Positions 1 to 7,053 of a stretch of DNA of 36,343 nucleotides are shown here, piece after piece. This DNA comes from Gemmatimonadota bacterium (GTDB taxonomy: Bacteria; Gemmatimonadota; Gemmatimonadetes; Gemmatimonadales; GWC2-71-9). The stretch covers positions 1 to 36,343 of the forward strand of contig QHTZ01000076.1 in the NCBI GenBank assembly GCA_003221005.1, written 5' to 3'. The first letter of the stretch is position 1, and each line of letters begins with the position of its first letter. The translations under genes and the position numbers were made by a program. The notes beneath the pieces are model-generated. The model was given only the letters and a program-made list of their open reading frames with translations. It searched no databases and was not told where the DNA came from.

Positions 1-418
1 AAGCGCGCTGCGCCGCTTCGTACCAAGACCGCGCTTGGAGCGGCCGTCCCACGTGCTGTTCCGCGTGGCCGGCACGCAGCAAAGCCGCCACCACTTCGCC
101 CCCGTCGCCACGTTGCTGCGCTTCGAGGGCCTGCACGTACGCCCGATAGAGGACCTGGAGGTGCTCGGTGACCTGGTGGAACGCCTGCGGCATGCGGCGC
201 GTCAGCTCTTCAGGCTGCACGCCGCGCTTGCCGATGGTGAGATACGGGCCGGAGCTGGACCACAGCGCGCGCTCATCGGGGCGGGAGATGGAGACGAGGA
301 GCGCGCGCAAAGGTGCAACCACCTCGAGATCGGGGAGCAGCTCCAGCGCCTTGTCGACGCGCACCGGGACCGGAGCGGGCGAGGGGGAGGGCGAGGGGGA
401 GGAGCGGCCCGGGCTCAC
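1..418 (-). CDS. Unknown protein with Pro/Ser-rich start and a TPR-like segment (partial, runs off the window)
   Basis: The frame is open from a GTG at 418 to the window edge, so only the first 139 residues are visible. The GTG overlaps the stop of the upstream sigma-54 activator gene (GTGA, 4 bases), which indicates translational coupling and the last visible position in the stressosome operon. The protein begins with a Ser-Pro repeat encoded by a GGGGGAGGGCGA-type tract at 381-402. A helical region follows, and near residues 118-139 there is a stretch with the spacing of a tetratricopeptide helix pair (AEQHVGRPLQARSWYEAAQR). I do not recognise the family. Being the last gene behind the activator, it may be a partner of that activator, but this is inference only. 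Confidence 0.6.
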   Translation of the reverse strand, partial: MSPGRSSPSPSPSPAPVPVRVDKALELLPDLEVVAPLRALLVSISRPDERALWSSSGPYLTIGKRGVQPEELTRRMPQAFHQVTEHLQVLYRAYVQALEAQQRGDGGEVVAALLRAGHAEQHVGRPLQARSWYEAAQRA

Positions 419-1815
419 AACCCGTACTCCTTCATTTTCCGCGTCAGCGTGTTGCGGTGGATGCCGAGGATCTCCGCCGCGGCGCCGATCTGCCCGTTGG
501 TGTGCGCGAGTACACGCGCGATGTGGCGCGCTTCGAGCTCGGCCAGCGTGAGCAGGGCGCCCTGAGGCCGCTCGCCGAGCGTCGCCTCCTCGCCCCGGAA
601 TTCGTCGGGCAGGTGCTCCGCCCGCAGTACGTCGCCCGTCGCAACGATGACGGCCCGCTCGAGCACGTTGCGGAGCTCGCGCACGTTCCCCACCCAGGCG
701 TGGTTGCGGAGCAGGTCCAGCGCCCGGTCCGACATCGCCTGAATGCGCTTGCCGTAGCGCTCGGCGAACTGGCGGACGAAGTAGGCTGTGAGGAGCACCA
801 GATCGTCGCCCCGCTCGGCGAGGGTCGGAAGCCGGATGGTCACCACCGCGAGCCGGTAGTAGAGGTCCTCGCGGAACCGCCCTTGGGCGATCGCCTCCTT
901 GAGGTCGCGGTTCGTCGCGGCGATCAGGCGCACGTCCACGGGGATCGGCTCCCCGCCGCCGACCCGTTCGATCTCGCGCTCCTGGACGGCGCGGAGGATC
1001 TTGGCCTGGAGCGCGAGACTCATGTCCGCCACTTCGTCCAGGAACAGCGTGCCGCCGACAGCGTGCTCGAACCGTCCGATCTTGCGCGTGACGGCGCCGG
1101 TGAACGCCCCCTTTTCATGGCCGAACAGCTCGCTCTCCAGCAGGTTCTCCGGGATCGCGGCGCAGTTTACCGCGACGAACGGCGCCGTCGAGTGGGGGCC
1201 ATCCAGATGGATCGCGCGGGCGACGACCTCCTTCCCGGTGCCCGACTCACCCTGAATCAGCACCGTGGCGGCGCTCGGCCCCACGCGGGCCATGAGCTTG
1301 TAGACCTCCAGCATCGTGGGACTCTGACCCACGAGGGCGTATTGACCGACGGCGTGGTGCTCGACCGAGGGCAGCGGGACCGGGACCTCGACGGCGGCGG
1401 AGCGCACGCGCGCCAGGGCGCCGAGGAAGTCGTCCTTGCGGAGGGGCAGGGTCAGGAGGTCCAGCACGCCGAGGCTCTCGGCGCGCAACACCAGGCCCAT
1501 CGACGGATTGTCGGTCGCCGCGATCAGCCGGGGCGCGCCGCTCGCCCCGTGCAGCGCATCCACCCACCAGGCAAGATCGTCGTCTGCCCGCTCGCTCAAG
1601 ACGGCCACCACCAGGTCCCAGCGTTCGGCCGCGAGCTTGCGCACGGCCCGGGGTAGATCGGGCGCGCCCTCGACCTGGAGCGCCGCGTCCTCGGCCCACT
1701 GGCGCAGGCTCTGGACGACGCCTTCGTTCTCCTCACCGGCGACGACGAGAATCCGCACCCGCGACGAGTCCCCCTTCCGCGACGGAGCGGGGGGCGGGGA
1801 CGATTCCATTGACAC
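415..1815 (-). CDS. Sigma-54-dependent transcriptional activator with a degenerate receiver domain
   Basis: An NtrC-type enhancer-binding protein of 466 residues. Residues 20-140 have the receiver fold pattern, but the strand that normally carries the phospho-acceptor Asp reads DLVVAVLSE, so the Asp is replaced by a hydrophobic residue near position 72. Conventional phosphorylation is therefore unlikely. The AAA+ domain is intact: Walker A GESGTGKE (189-196), the sigma-54-contacting GAFTGA loop (236-241), Walker B GGTLFLDE (254-261) and REDLYYRL. A Fis-type helix-turn-helix closes the protein (about 420-466). It starts 8 bases after rsbX, and GTG 1815 or ATG 1809 are both possible starts. Its place in an RsbRST-X operon that itself has a sigma-54 promoter suggests control by the stressosome and perhaps autoregulation (inference). 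Confidence 0.9.
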   Translation of the reverse strand: MSMESSPPPAPSRKGDSSRVRILVVAGEENEGVVQSLRQWAEDAALQVEGAPDLPRAVRKLAAERWDLVVAVLSERADDDLAWWVDALHGASGAPRLIAATDNPSMGLVLRAESLGVLDLLTLPLRKDDFLGALARVRSAAVEVPVPLPSVEHHAVGQYALVGQSPTMLEVYKLMARVGPSAATVLIQGESGTGKEVVARAIHLDGPHSTAPFVAVNCAAIPENLLESELFGHEKGAFTGAVTRKIGRFEHAVGGTLFLDEVADMSLALQAKILRAVQEREIERVGGGEPIPVDVRLIAATNRDLKEAIAQGRFREDLYYRLAVVTIRLPTLAERGDDLVLLTAYFVRQFAERYGKRIQAMSDRALDLLRNHAWVGNVRELRNVLERAVIVATGDVLRAEHLPDEFRGEEATLGERPQGALLTLAELEARHIARVLAHTNGQIGAAAEILGIHRNTLTRKMKEYGL

Positions 1816-1823
1816 CGGCGGTC

Positions 1824-2438
1824 TCAGGCGCCGCCTCCCGCGTCGCCCAGATACCGCGCTACCAGCACGAGCGCATCATCCGTACCCTTCGCATAGCGTG
1901 CGAGGATCTGGTCGGCGAGCTGCTGCGGCGTCGCATCGGACGCGATGCTCTCGGCGAACCCGCTCCTGATCCCGTCGGAGGCGAAGATGAGCGTATCGCC
2001 CGGCGTGAGACGGACGTGGTGCGCGTTGAGCGGGGGCAGCTCGGAGCCCACGATGCCGCCCGGCGTGACCAAGGCGGTCCGCCTAGGTCGCTCCGCGCGA
2101 TCGCCGTGGAGCAGCACACCCTCCACGTTGCCGACCCCGAGCCACGTCAGGGAGCGGTGCGCAAAACTGAGGAACGCGAGGCTCATCACTACCCCGCGCG
2201 TGCCGATCAACGCCTGGTGACACGCCTTCACCAGCGGCACCAGGGATTCGTCCGCCTGGCGGTCGAGCACGGCCACCGCAGCCCGGGCGGCGGTCGCGGC
2301 CTCGGCGCCGTGGCCGAGGCCGTCCACCACACCCAGAAGCACGCCTGTCGCCACGGGCTTTACCAAAGAGAGGTCACCCGACTCGCCAGCCAGCGCCGAC
2401 GTGGCGACGCCCCAGTCGATCACGGCGGTCGTGGTCAT
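1824..2438 (-). CDS. rsbX: RsbX-like serine/threonine phosphatase of the stressosome
   Basis: A 204-residue PPM/SpoIIE-type phosphatase, close to the roughly 200 residues of Bacillus RsbX. Metal-binding signatures are visible: VVDGLGHG near residue 38, DTLIFASDGI near residue 149 and GTDDALVLVARY near the C-terminus. In the known pathway RsbX removes phosphate from RsbS and RsbR, resetting the stressosome so that it recaptures RsbT. The short single-domain length argues against RsbU, which carries an extra RsbT-binding domain. It lies 7 bases after rsbT and 8 bases before the sigma-54 activator. The start ATG at 2438 is preceded by GAGGGG. RsbX is assigned by domain, size and neighbourhood. 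Confidence 0.85.
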   Translation of the reverse strand: MTTTAVIDWGVATSALAGESGDLSLVKPVATGVLLGVVDGLGHGAEAATAARAAVAVLDRQADESLVPLVKACHQALIGTRGVVMSLAFLSFAHRSLTWLGVGNVEGVLLHGDRAERPRRTALVTPGGIVGSELPPLNAHHVRLTPGDTLIFASDGIRSGFAESIASDATPQQLADQILARYAKGTDDALVLVARYLGDAGGGA

Positions 2439-2445
2439 AGGCCCC

Positions 2446-2868
2446 TCAACCGAGCCGGCGCCATTTCTTCATGGTGACGGTCGTGCCCTGGCCCACCGCC
2501 GACGTGAGCTCGAACTCGTCCATGAGTCGCTTGGCGCCGGGGAGCCCGAGCCCGAGCCCGCCCGAAGTGGAATAGCCGTCCTGCAGCGCGCGCGCGATGT
2601 CGCGGATCCCGGGACCCTGATCGCGCGCGATCACGACCACGCCCTGCCGGTCGCCGTTCGCGACGACGCTGAGGACGATCTCTCCCCGCTTAGCGTACAT
2701 CAGGATATTGCGAGCGATCTCTGAGATGGCGGCAGCGATGACGGTCTGATCGCCGCTCGTGAACCCGGCGTTGGCCGCCACCTCCCGGCCCTGCTGGCGG
2801 GCCTGGACGACGTCCACGTCCGCCGCGATTGGGAGGCGCAACTCGTCAGCCACGGTCGATGCGTCCAC
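2446..2868 (-). CDS. rsbT: RsbT-like anti-sigma-type serine kinase
   Basis: A 140-residue GHKL-fold kinase of the RsbT/RsbW class. The ATP-binding boxes are visible: the N-box in SEIARNILMYA (about 49-59), the G1 box DQGPGI (about 83-88) and the G2 box GGLGLGLPGAKRLMDEF (about 103-119). In stressosomes RsbT is held by RsbR/RsbS; on stress it phosphorylates them and is released to activate a downstream partner, classically RsbU. No RsbU is encoded here. The GTG start at 2868 lies inside the end of rsbS (23-base overlap), so the two are probably translationally coupled. The length and the position directly after an RsbS gene favour RsbT over RsbW. Confidence 0.9.
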   Translation of the reverse strand: MDASTVADELRLPIAADVDVVQARQQGREVAANAGFTSGDQTVIAAAISEIARNILMYAKRGEIVLSVVANGDRQGVVVIARDQGPGIRDIARALQDGYSTSGGLGLGLPGAKRLMDEFELTSAVGQGTTVTMKKWRRLG

Positions 2869-3247
2869 CTGGCGGACGGCGGTCCTCGAGCCGCCCCTCC
2901 CCCTGCTGATTGAGGAACGCCAATCCTTCTTCCAGGTCGAGCGCGGTCGCGACGCCCTTGAGCGTCAGACCGAGCTGGACCATGGCGAAAGCGACCTCTG
3001 GCTGGATGCCGACGATCACGGTGTCGGCGCCGCGCAGCCGCGCCATGTGAGCGATGTCGCGGAGCGTGCGGACGGCGAAGGAGTCCATCACGTCGAGCGC
3101 CGTGACGTCCACGATCACGCCCCTGGCGCGGAACCGCCCGACCCGCTCGATCAACGCCTCCCGCAGCTGCGAGAGATCGGCGTCCGTCAGCGCCGACTGA
3201 ATGGACGCGATCAGGTAGTGCCCCTGCTTCAGAATCGGAACTTCCAC
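2846..3247 (-). CDS. rsbS: RsbS-like STAS-domain antagonist
   Basis: A single STAS domain of 133 residues, the structural core subunit of stressosomes. The phosphorylation-site motif DVMDSFAVRTL contains the serine equivalent to Ser59 of Bacillus RsbS, the residue phosphorylated by RsbT. The GTG start at 3247 is supported by a GGAGG Shine-Dalgarno 6 bases upstream. The gene follows rsbR after 29 bases and overlaps rsbT by 23 bases. The last roughly 20 residues are basic and Gly-rich and extend beyond the STAS fold; they are encoded by the overlap with rsbT, so the tail may serve the overlap more than the protein (inference). Confidence 0.9.
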   Translation of the reverse strand: MEVPILKQGHYLIASIQSALTDADLSQLREALIERVGRFRARGVIVDVTALDVMDSFAVRTLRDIAHMARLRGADTVIVGIQPEVAFAMVQLGLTLKGVATALDLEEGLAFLNQQGEGRLEDRRPPGGRIDRG

Positions 3248-3276
3248 CGCGCCCTCCGCTTCCGGAGTGGGGTCAG

Positions 3277-4185
3277 CTACGGTTTGGGAGCCAGGTCTTC
3301 GAGCGGCAGCACCTTGTACCCGAGCAGCCGCTCCGCCTCCTCGATGCCGCCTTGCAGGTCGCCGACCGTCGCCATCTCACTCAGGTCGACGCCGATGGTC
3401 ACCAGCGTCTGCGCAATCTCGGGCGAGAGGCCCGTGACGATGACGGTGGCGCCAAGCAGCCGCGACGCCTCCACGGTTTGGACCAGGTGGTTCGCCACGT
3501 TCGAGTCCATCGCGGCCACGCCGGTGATGTCGATCACGACCACCTTGGCGCGGTTGGTCCGGATGGCGCGCAACAGCTGTTCAGTCAGCTGACGCGCGCG
3601 CTGCGGGTCGATGACGCCGATGATCGGGAGAATGAGCAGGCGCTCGCGCACCTGGAGTACCGGCGTCGACAGCTCGCGGATCGCCTCCTGCTGCTGGCGG
3701 ATGATGCGCTCGCGCTCCTGCACGAAGCCGACCGCCACGGTGTTGGCGACACGGTTGGCCGCCGGCTCGTAGGCGTCGAGAATCCGGTTGAGCTTGTCGA
3801 AGTCTTCGTGGTACTTGCCGAACAGCGAGCGGGCCAGCACGTCGCGCAACAACAGCACGATGCCCACCACTTCATGGGTCTCGACGCCCCGCGGGATGAT
3901 GCGCTCCGAAAGGTTCCGCGCGTACGCCTGCAGGGCCTCGAATGTCCCCGTCTCGAGCGCCTCGACGTAGTTGTCGTAGACTGAGGTTGCTTCGGCGAAG
4001 ATTTCCTCTTCCGTCATCGCGGTGAGGAGTTGTGCGCGGGTGATACGGCGCGCCCACTCCTCACGCAGCTGAGTGCGGTTCTGGCGCAGGTGGGCGACCA
4101 GTTCGCGCAGCAGCGCTGCGGTGGACTCCGTATGAGCCAGCGGATCCTGTGGCAGCGGCGGCGCTTCTTTGGCTTTGGTGGCCAT
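3277..4185 (-). CDS. rsbR: RsbR-type stressosome co-antagonist (sensor N-domain plus STAS)
   Basis: A 302-residue protein with an all-helical RsbRD_N-like sensory domain (about 20-165) and a C-terminal STAS domain (about 180-290). The STAS region contains DITGVAAMDSNVANHL. The site that corresponds to the second phosphorylated Thr of Bacillus RsbRA appears to be Ser in MDS. The first site (GTIDT in the Bacillus protein as I recall it) reads GVIDP, so it may be lost; this alignment is by eye. The protein would co-assemble with RsbS to trap RsbT. It is the first gene of the operon, with GAGGACC 9 bases before the ATG and a sigma-54 promoter about 45 bases upstream. The signal sensed cannot be told from sequence. 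Confidence 0.9.
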   Translation of the reverse strand: MATKAKEAPPLPQDPLAHTESTAALLRELVAHLRQNRTQLREEWARRITRAQLLTAMTEEEIFAEATSVYDNYVEALETGTFEALQAYARNLSERIIPRGVETHEVVGIVLLLRDVLARSLFGKYHEDFDKLNRILDAYEPAANRVANTVAVGFVQERERIIRQQQEAIRELSTPVLQVRERLLILPIIGVIDPQRARQLTEQLLRAIRTNRAKVVVIDITGVAAMDSNVANHLVQTVEASRLLGATVIVTGLSPEIAQTLVTIGVDLSEMATVGDLQGGIEEAERLLGYKVLPLEDLAPKP

Positions 4186-4210
4186 GGCTGGCGGTCCTCG
4201 CCTGGTCGAA

Positions 4211-4238
4211 TGTTGCTAGCACGCAACAGCAAGGCTAG
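4211..4238. promoter_or_regulatory. Nested inverted repeats at the start of the stressosome transcript
   Basis: TGTTGC (4211-4216) is matched by GCAACA (4223-4228), and CTAGC (4216-4220) is matched by GCTAG (4234-4238). The pair surrounds the predicted transcription start near 4217 and reaches into the -12 element. It could be an operator for a repressor or a small hairpin in the leader; the sequence does not decide which. Confidence 0.4.
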
Positions 4239-4243
4239 TGCCA
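4228..4243 (-). promoter_or_regulatory. Sigma-54 (-24/-12) promoter of the stressosome operon
   Basis: Read on the minus strand the site is TGGCAC-TAGCC-TTGCT, an exact match to the TGGCAC-N5-TTGCW consensus with the required 10 bases between GG and GC. The predicted start is near 4217, giving a leader of about 32 bases before the rsbR ATG. The operon includes a sigma-54 activator as its fifth gene, so positive autoregulation is possible. Confidence 0.8.
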
Positions 4244-4365
4244 CTTGGCGACCCCCATCCCAGCGGGCGTAAGCAACTTATTCACAAGATGTTATGGTTA
4301 AGAGCGGAACTGTCCGGAAGCCACCGTGCAGCGGATTGTGGCAGCAGCAGAGTTTGCGGGGCACC

Positions 4366-4393
4366 AAAAAAGGGCGCGGGGAGTTCGGGCACC
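4366..4393 (-). terminator. Weak intrinsic terminator after the first COAP gene
   Basis: On the minus strand GGTGC (from 4393) can pair with GCGCC (ending at 4373) through one G-U pair and a loop of about 11 bases, followed by C and six U (4366-4371). The stem is short, but the U-run is the only one near the end of this operon. The 3' arm overlaps the end of structured repeat copy A. Confidence 0.4.
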
Positions 4394-4483
4394 ATCGGAG
4401 TTCCGTCGGTGTGGCGCTGGAGCAGCGACGGAACGCAATCCACGAATGGTCAGCTCAAAGTCAGCCCGTACTCCCCGGCTATG
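4376..4483 (-). repeat. Structured repeat, copy A (candidate non-coding RNA in the COAP 3' region)
   Basis: This is copy A of a two-copy element. Within 4396-4483, hand alignment to copy B gives 80 identical positions of 88. On the minus strand, the sense of the upstream gene, it can fold with a closing stem CGGGGAGT (4477-4470) to ACTCCCCG (4384-4377). An inner 9-bp stem joins GTTCCGTCG (4434-4426) to CGACGGAAC (4408-4400), with an alternative nested CGCTG/CAGCG. A CCA-UUCG-UGG mini-hairpin lies between them. It starts about 24 bases after the COAP stop and runs into the terminator-like U-run. It also lies 160-265 bases upstream of the stressosome sigma-54 promoter, so a role as upstream DNA element is not excluded. 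Confidence 0.75.
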
Positions 4484-4506
4484 CCCTGCTGCTCTCCACT
4501 AAGGCC

Positions 4507-5178
4507 TCATAGGCTCGCGGCGCTCTGCGCCGTACCTACCACGATGTCGCCCGTGGGAGTGCCAAGGGGGCCGATGAGGTACACGTGAATCATGTTCACG
4601 GTCAGGCCGGTGCTGTGCACGCCGTCGCCGGTCGGAATCTGCTCGTTCAGCACCACATATCCCACGCCCGGCAGATTCACTTGGGTGTTCGGCGTGGGCG
4701 CTTCGTCGCCGTAGCTCGCGCCGTTGACCACCAGTCCCACGAGCGTCGAGCCGTCCGATTCGCTGGTCGCCCCGACGCCGTTCGCGTAGCTCGTCGCCAC
4801 CGCCAGCACTGCCCGGGCCGTGATCAATCCGTTCAGCACGCTCACGTTGGCGGCTTCGGCGGTCGTCGTTGCGGAAACGAGCGTCTGGTCGAGCTGGCCC
4901 GTCGTGATGGACGCAAGGCCATCCGCGGAGAGCGTGCTCGGCACCGCGACGGTGGCCAGCTCGGAGTCCGCCATTCCCCCGGAGCTCGGCAACGCGGCGA
5001 TCGCGAATTGCTGTGCGCCGCTCGTCGTGGTCACAGCCGCGGCGGCCCCCTGCCCCGATACGCTGCCGGACTGCCCCTCGGAGCGGACGGGCGCCAACGC
5101 GAAACCACTCACGACGACGAGCACGCTTAGCGTCGAGAGCCATCGCGCCACTGCGACTGGGATCGTTGTTCCGGTCAT
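4507..5178 (-). CDS. Secreted choice-of-anchor-P (COAP) family protein, anchorless, copy 1
   Basis: A 223-residue exported protein. Residues 1-33 form a signal peptide with a hydrophobic core (LSTLSVLVVVSGFALA). The mature part has hallmarks I associate with the choice-of-anchor P family: VLNGLITARAVLAVATS, GSTLVGLVVNG, a Pro-Asn-Thr turn before LPGVGYVVLNEQIP, NMIHVYL and a final GDIVVGTAQS. The family is named for varied C-terminal anchors, yet this protein ends right after the last conserved strand with no transmembrane or sorting tail, so it should be released. It follows the lipoprotein gene by 10 bases and is probably co-transcribed with it. A paralogue lies at 7108-7797. Molecular function is unknown. 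Confidence 0.75.
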   Translation of the reverse strand: MTGTTIPVAVARWLSTLSVLVVVSGFALAPVRSEGQSGSVSGQGAAAAVTTTSGAQQFAIAALPSSGGMADSELATVAVPSTLSADGLASITTGQLDQTLVSATTTAEAANVSVLNGLITARAVLAVATSYANGVGATSESDGSTLVGLVVNGASYGDEAPTPNTQVNLPGVGYVVLNEQIPTGDGVHSTGLTVNMIHVYLIGPLGTPTGDIVVGTAQSAASL

Positions 5179-5188
5179 AGGCTATCGC

Positions 5189-6712
5189 TCACTTGCTCTT
5201 GTGGAGCTGAATGTTGCCTCCACTGAGGTACCCGGACGCGTGGTAGTCGGCGATCGTGACGTCGATGTAATCCCTGCCGCGACCGGGCTCTCCGTTGTCG
5301 CACGCCGCATTCATCGTAAATGAGTACGTGCCGCTCGCCGAGGGTACGTCTTTGTCCTTGAGCATGCCGGTGCCGGACCAGGTCCGGCAGCTGGGCTGGC
5401 CTGAGACGAGGCTGTAGCTGCCCGGGGTGATCGTGCCCTTGAACGTGAAGTCGCCATACGCGCACGTCGCAGACCCCGAGTCCACGCCGTCCAGGCAATG
5501 CTGCACCCACTCAAACTTGCCTCCCGTCGGCTTAGCCTCGAAGCCGAAGGTTGCGAAATCGCGTTTGTCACCGAGCTTCCCGCCACCCGTCATCTTGCCG
5601 CTGGCCGCGACCGCGACGCAGCTCACCGCAAACGACGCCGTGGCCGTGCCACCTGAGGGCACCGTGACCGACTGCGGGTTGGGGTCGCTCACCGTGCAGT
5701 TCGCCGCCACGTCCGAGAGCATGACGCTATGGCTGCCCGCCGCGAGCGCGGAGAAGGTGACACTGCCGTTCGTCGCGATCGTCTGACTCTGGCTCTCGTC
5801 CACCGTGACGGTGTAGCCGTCGGCATCGAGATTCGAGCCGGTCGTGGTCGTCGTCACTGTCAGGTCGCCGGTCGCGGGCCCCGCCGGGTTGAGCGAGAAC
5901 ACGCTGGCAAGCCAGGTGCTCGGCGTGGTGAAGATCCAGTTCCACCGCGGCTCGACCGTGCCCGCGGTGGCCTGCGTAGCCGTGTCCGCCTCGTCGACGA
6001 GAAACGCATCGGACTGCTCGACGAAGACCCCAAAGCCCGGGGGCGGATCGCGACCGACCACGCTGTTCGAACTGGTGATGGCAAAGGCGAGCGCGCCGGC
6101 CTCGACCGCAACCGGGCCGGGATCGGCGACGGTGGGATACGAGGAGCCGGTGCCCGAGGCCGAGCGGTGCTCGCCGAGTGCCCCCGCCAGTGTCGGGTCG
6201 ACGCCGGTCCACGCTGAGATCATCACCCCGCCATCCTCCACCGGCAGCGCGAGGTTCGCCTGCACCGCCAGCACGTGCGCATCATCCGTGTTCGGGTCGG
6301 GAAAGCCCTGCACGTTGGTGGCGACGTACGTCGCCATCGAGATGAGGCCGTCCGACACAAACTCGACCAGCGTGTACGTGTTGCCGACGGGCGTCTGCTC
6401 CGCGTTGGTCAGTCGGTCCGTCACCGAGGTGATGATGTTCGTGTGCATCAGCGTGGGATCGATCCACAAGAAGGTCGCCACGATGGCGTCCCCCACGTGC
6501 GGGTTCGTCGGGTTGAACCCCTTCACGAGCACGTCGCCCTGCTCGTTGAACGACCCGTTCACCTGATCGAGGACGATTCCGCTCCCCGTTGCGTCGAACG
6601 TCGGGGCCGCGAGGCCACGCCGCTCGGGACCGATAGACTCGGTACAGCCCACGGCGAAGAGCGCGGCCGCCACGAGCACCTGAACGCCACGGATCGTTGT
6701 TTCCCTGCGCAT
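5189..6712 (-). CDS. Multidomain surface lipoprotein with post-COAP-like C-terminal domain
   Basis: A 507-residue protein starting at ATG 6712, chosen because GAGGTGG lies 7 bases upstream and the product then begins with a lipoprotein signal (VAAALFAVGC, Cys near 20). Residues about 35-270 form a beta-rich unknown domain beginning DATGSGIVLDQVNGSF. A Thr-rich beta-sandwich repeat of PEGA/carboxypeptidase-regulatory type (about 275-365; TVTVDESQ, VTVPSGGTATASF) comes next. The C-terminal 120 residues start with GKMTGGGKLGDKRDFATFGFEA and end with DNGEPGRGRDYIDV and GYLSGGNIQLHK, which matches the post-COAP-1 domain as I recall it. The gene precedes a COAP gene by 10 bases and has its own sigma-54 promoter. 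It is probably exposed on the cell surface; partner and ligand are unknown. Confidence 0.75.
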   Translation of the reverse strand: MRRETTIRGVQVLVAAALFAVGCTESIGPERRGLAAPTFDATGSGIVLDQVNGSFNEQGDVLVKGFNPTNPHVGDAIVATFLWIDPTLMHTNIITSVTDRLTNAEQTPVGNTYTLVEFVSDGLISMATYVATNVQGFPDPNTDDAHVLAVQANLALPVEDGGVMISAWTGVDPTLAGALGEHRSASGTGSSYPTVADPGPVAVEAGALAFAITSSNSVVGRDPPPGFGVFVEQSDAFLVDEADTATQATAGTVEPRWNWIFTTPSTWLASVFSLNPAGPATGDLTVTTTTTGSNLDADGYTVTVDESQSQTIATNGSVTFSALAAGSHSVMLSDVAANCTVSDPNPQSVTVPSGGTATASFAVSCVAVAASGKMTGGGKLGDKRDFATFGFEAKPTGGKFEWVQHCLDGVDSGSATCAYGDFTFKGTITPGSYSLVSGQPSCRTWSGTGMLKDKDVPSASGTYSFTMNAACDNGEPGRGRDYIDVTIADYHASGYLSGGNIQLHKSK

Positions 6713-6757
6713 CAAATGCCACCTCTGTGTCGGGCGCGGACCCTCATCGTGCTGCAA

Positions 6758-6773
6758 CGCAATCACGGTGCCA
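6758..6773 (-). promoter_or_regulatory. Sigma-54 (-24/-12) promoter of lipoprotein-COAP module B
   Basis: On the minus strand the site reads TGGCAC-CGTGA-TTGCG, with all ten core bases matching and correct GG-to-GC spacing. The predicted start near 6747 leaves a leader of about 35 bases before ATG 6712. A CCACA-G-TGTGG palindrome lies 13-23 bases upstream of the -24 element and may bind a regulator. Confidence 0.8.
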
Positions 6774-6902
6774 AAACGCCACGCCCCACAGTGTGGCGGC
6801 GGTGCGGCGATCGAGCGGCGCCAATCTCGTGCCGGGCGAATGGTGACCTGTCGCGAGTCGATGCGCGCGCGCCTGCGGTGTGGCGTGCACGTCGAAAACG
6901 AA

Positions 6903-6928
6903 AACGACCCGGTATGAACTGGGTCGTT
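6903..6928 (-). terminator. Intrinsic terminator after the second COAP gene
   Basis: An 11-bp stem (6903-6913 with 6918-6928, one G-U pair) closes an ATGA-side tetraloop. On the minus strand it is followed by TTTTCGTTTTCG. It lies downstream of copy B of the structured repeat and ends the 8478-7108 transcription unit. Confidence 0.85.
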
Positions 6929-6946
6929 CGCGTCCTGCCAAGCAGT

Positions 6947-7053
6947 GCGGGGAGCCGGGCTTACCTTCGGGGTCCCGCCGGTGTGCGCTGGAGCAGCGGC
7001 GGAACGCAATCCACGAATGGTCAACTCAAGTCAGCCCGTACTCCCCGACTATG
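6947..7053 (-). repeat. Structured repeat, copy B (candidate non-coding RNA in the COAP 3' region)
   Basis: Copy B of the element at 4376-4483, in the same orientation and also downstream of a COAP gene. On the minus strand the 9-bp stem becomes GTTCCGCCG (7004-6996) with CGGCGGGAC (6979-6971). Compared with copy A, one T-A pair is replaced by C-G through two changes and another becomes U-G. The closing stem is CGGGGAGU with GCUCCCCG, again a tolerated U-G. The same two single changes would be C-A mismatches if the plus strand were the RNA, so the minus strand is favoured. It ends about 18 bases before the strong terminator stem. Confidence 0.75.

Larger units (their letters stand above)
4186..4506. 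other. Intergenic region between the stressosome operon and the upstream COAP gene
   Basis: This 321-base gap holds, from low to high coordinates, the rsbR ribosome site, nested inverted repeats (4211-4238), a sigma-54 promoter (4228-4243), a weak U-run terminator (4366-4393) and copy A of a structured repeat (4376-4483). No further coding frame is convincing. Confidence 0.7.

Noticed and set aside
4470..4480. GGGGAGTACGG in the structured repeat as a 16S rRNA fragment
   Set aside because: The match is only about 11 bases and flanking sequence does not continue into rRNA.
6713..7024. A 104-residue extension of the 5189-6712 lipoprotein
   Set aside because: It would read through structured repeat, terminator and sigma-54 promoter, and it would bury the lipoprotein signal. 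The ATG at 6712 has a good ribosome site.
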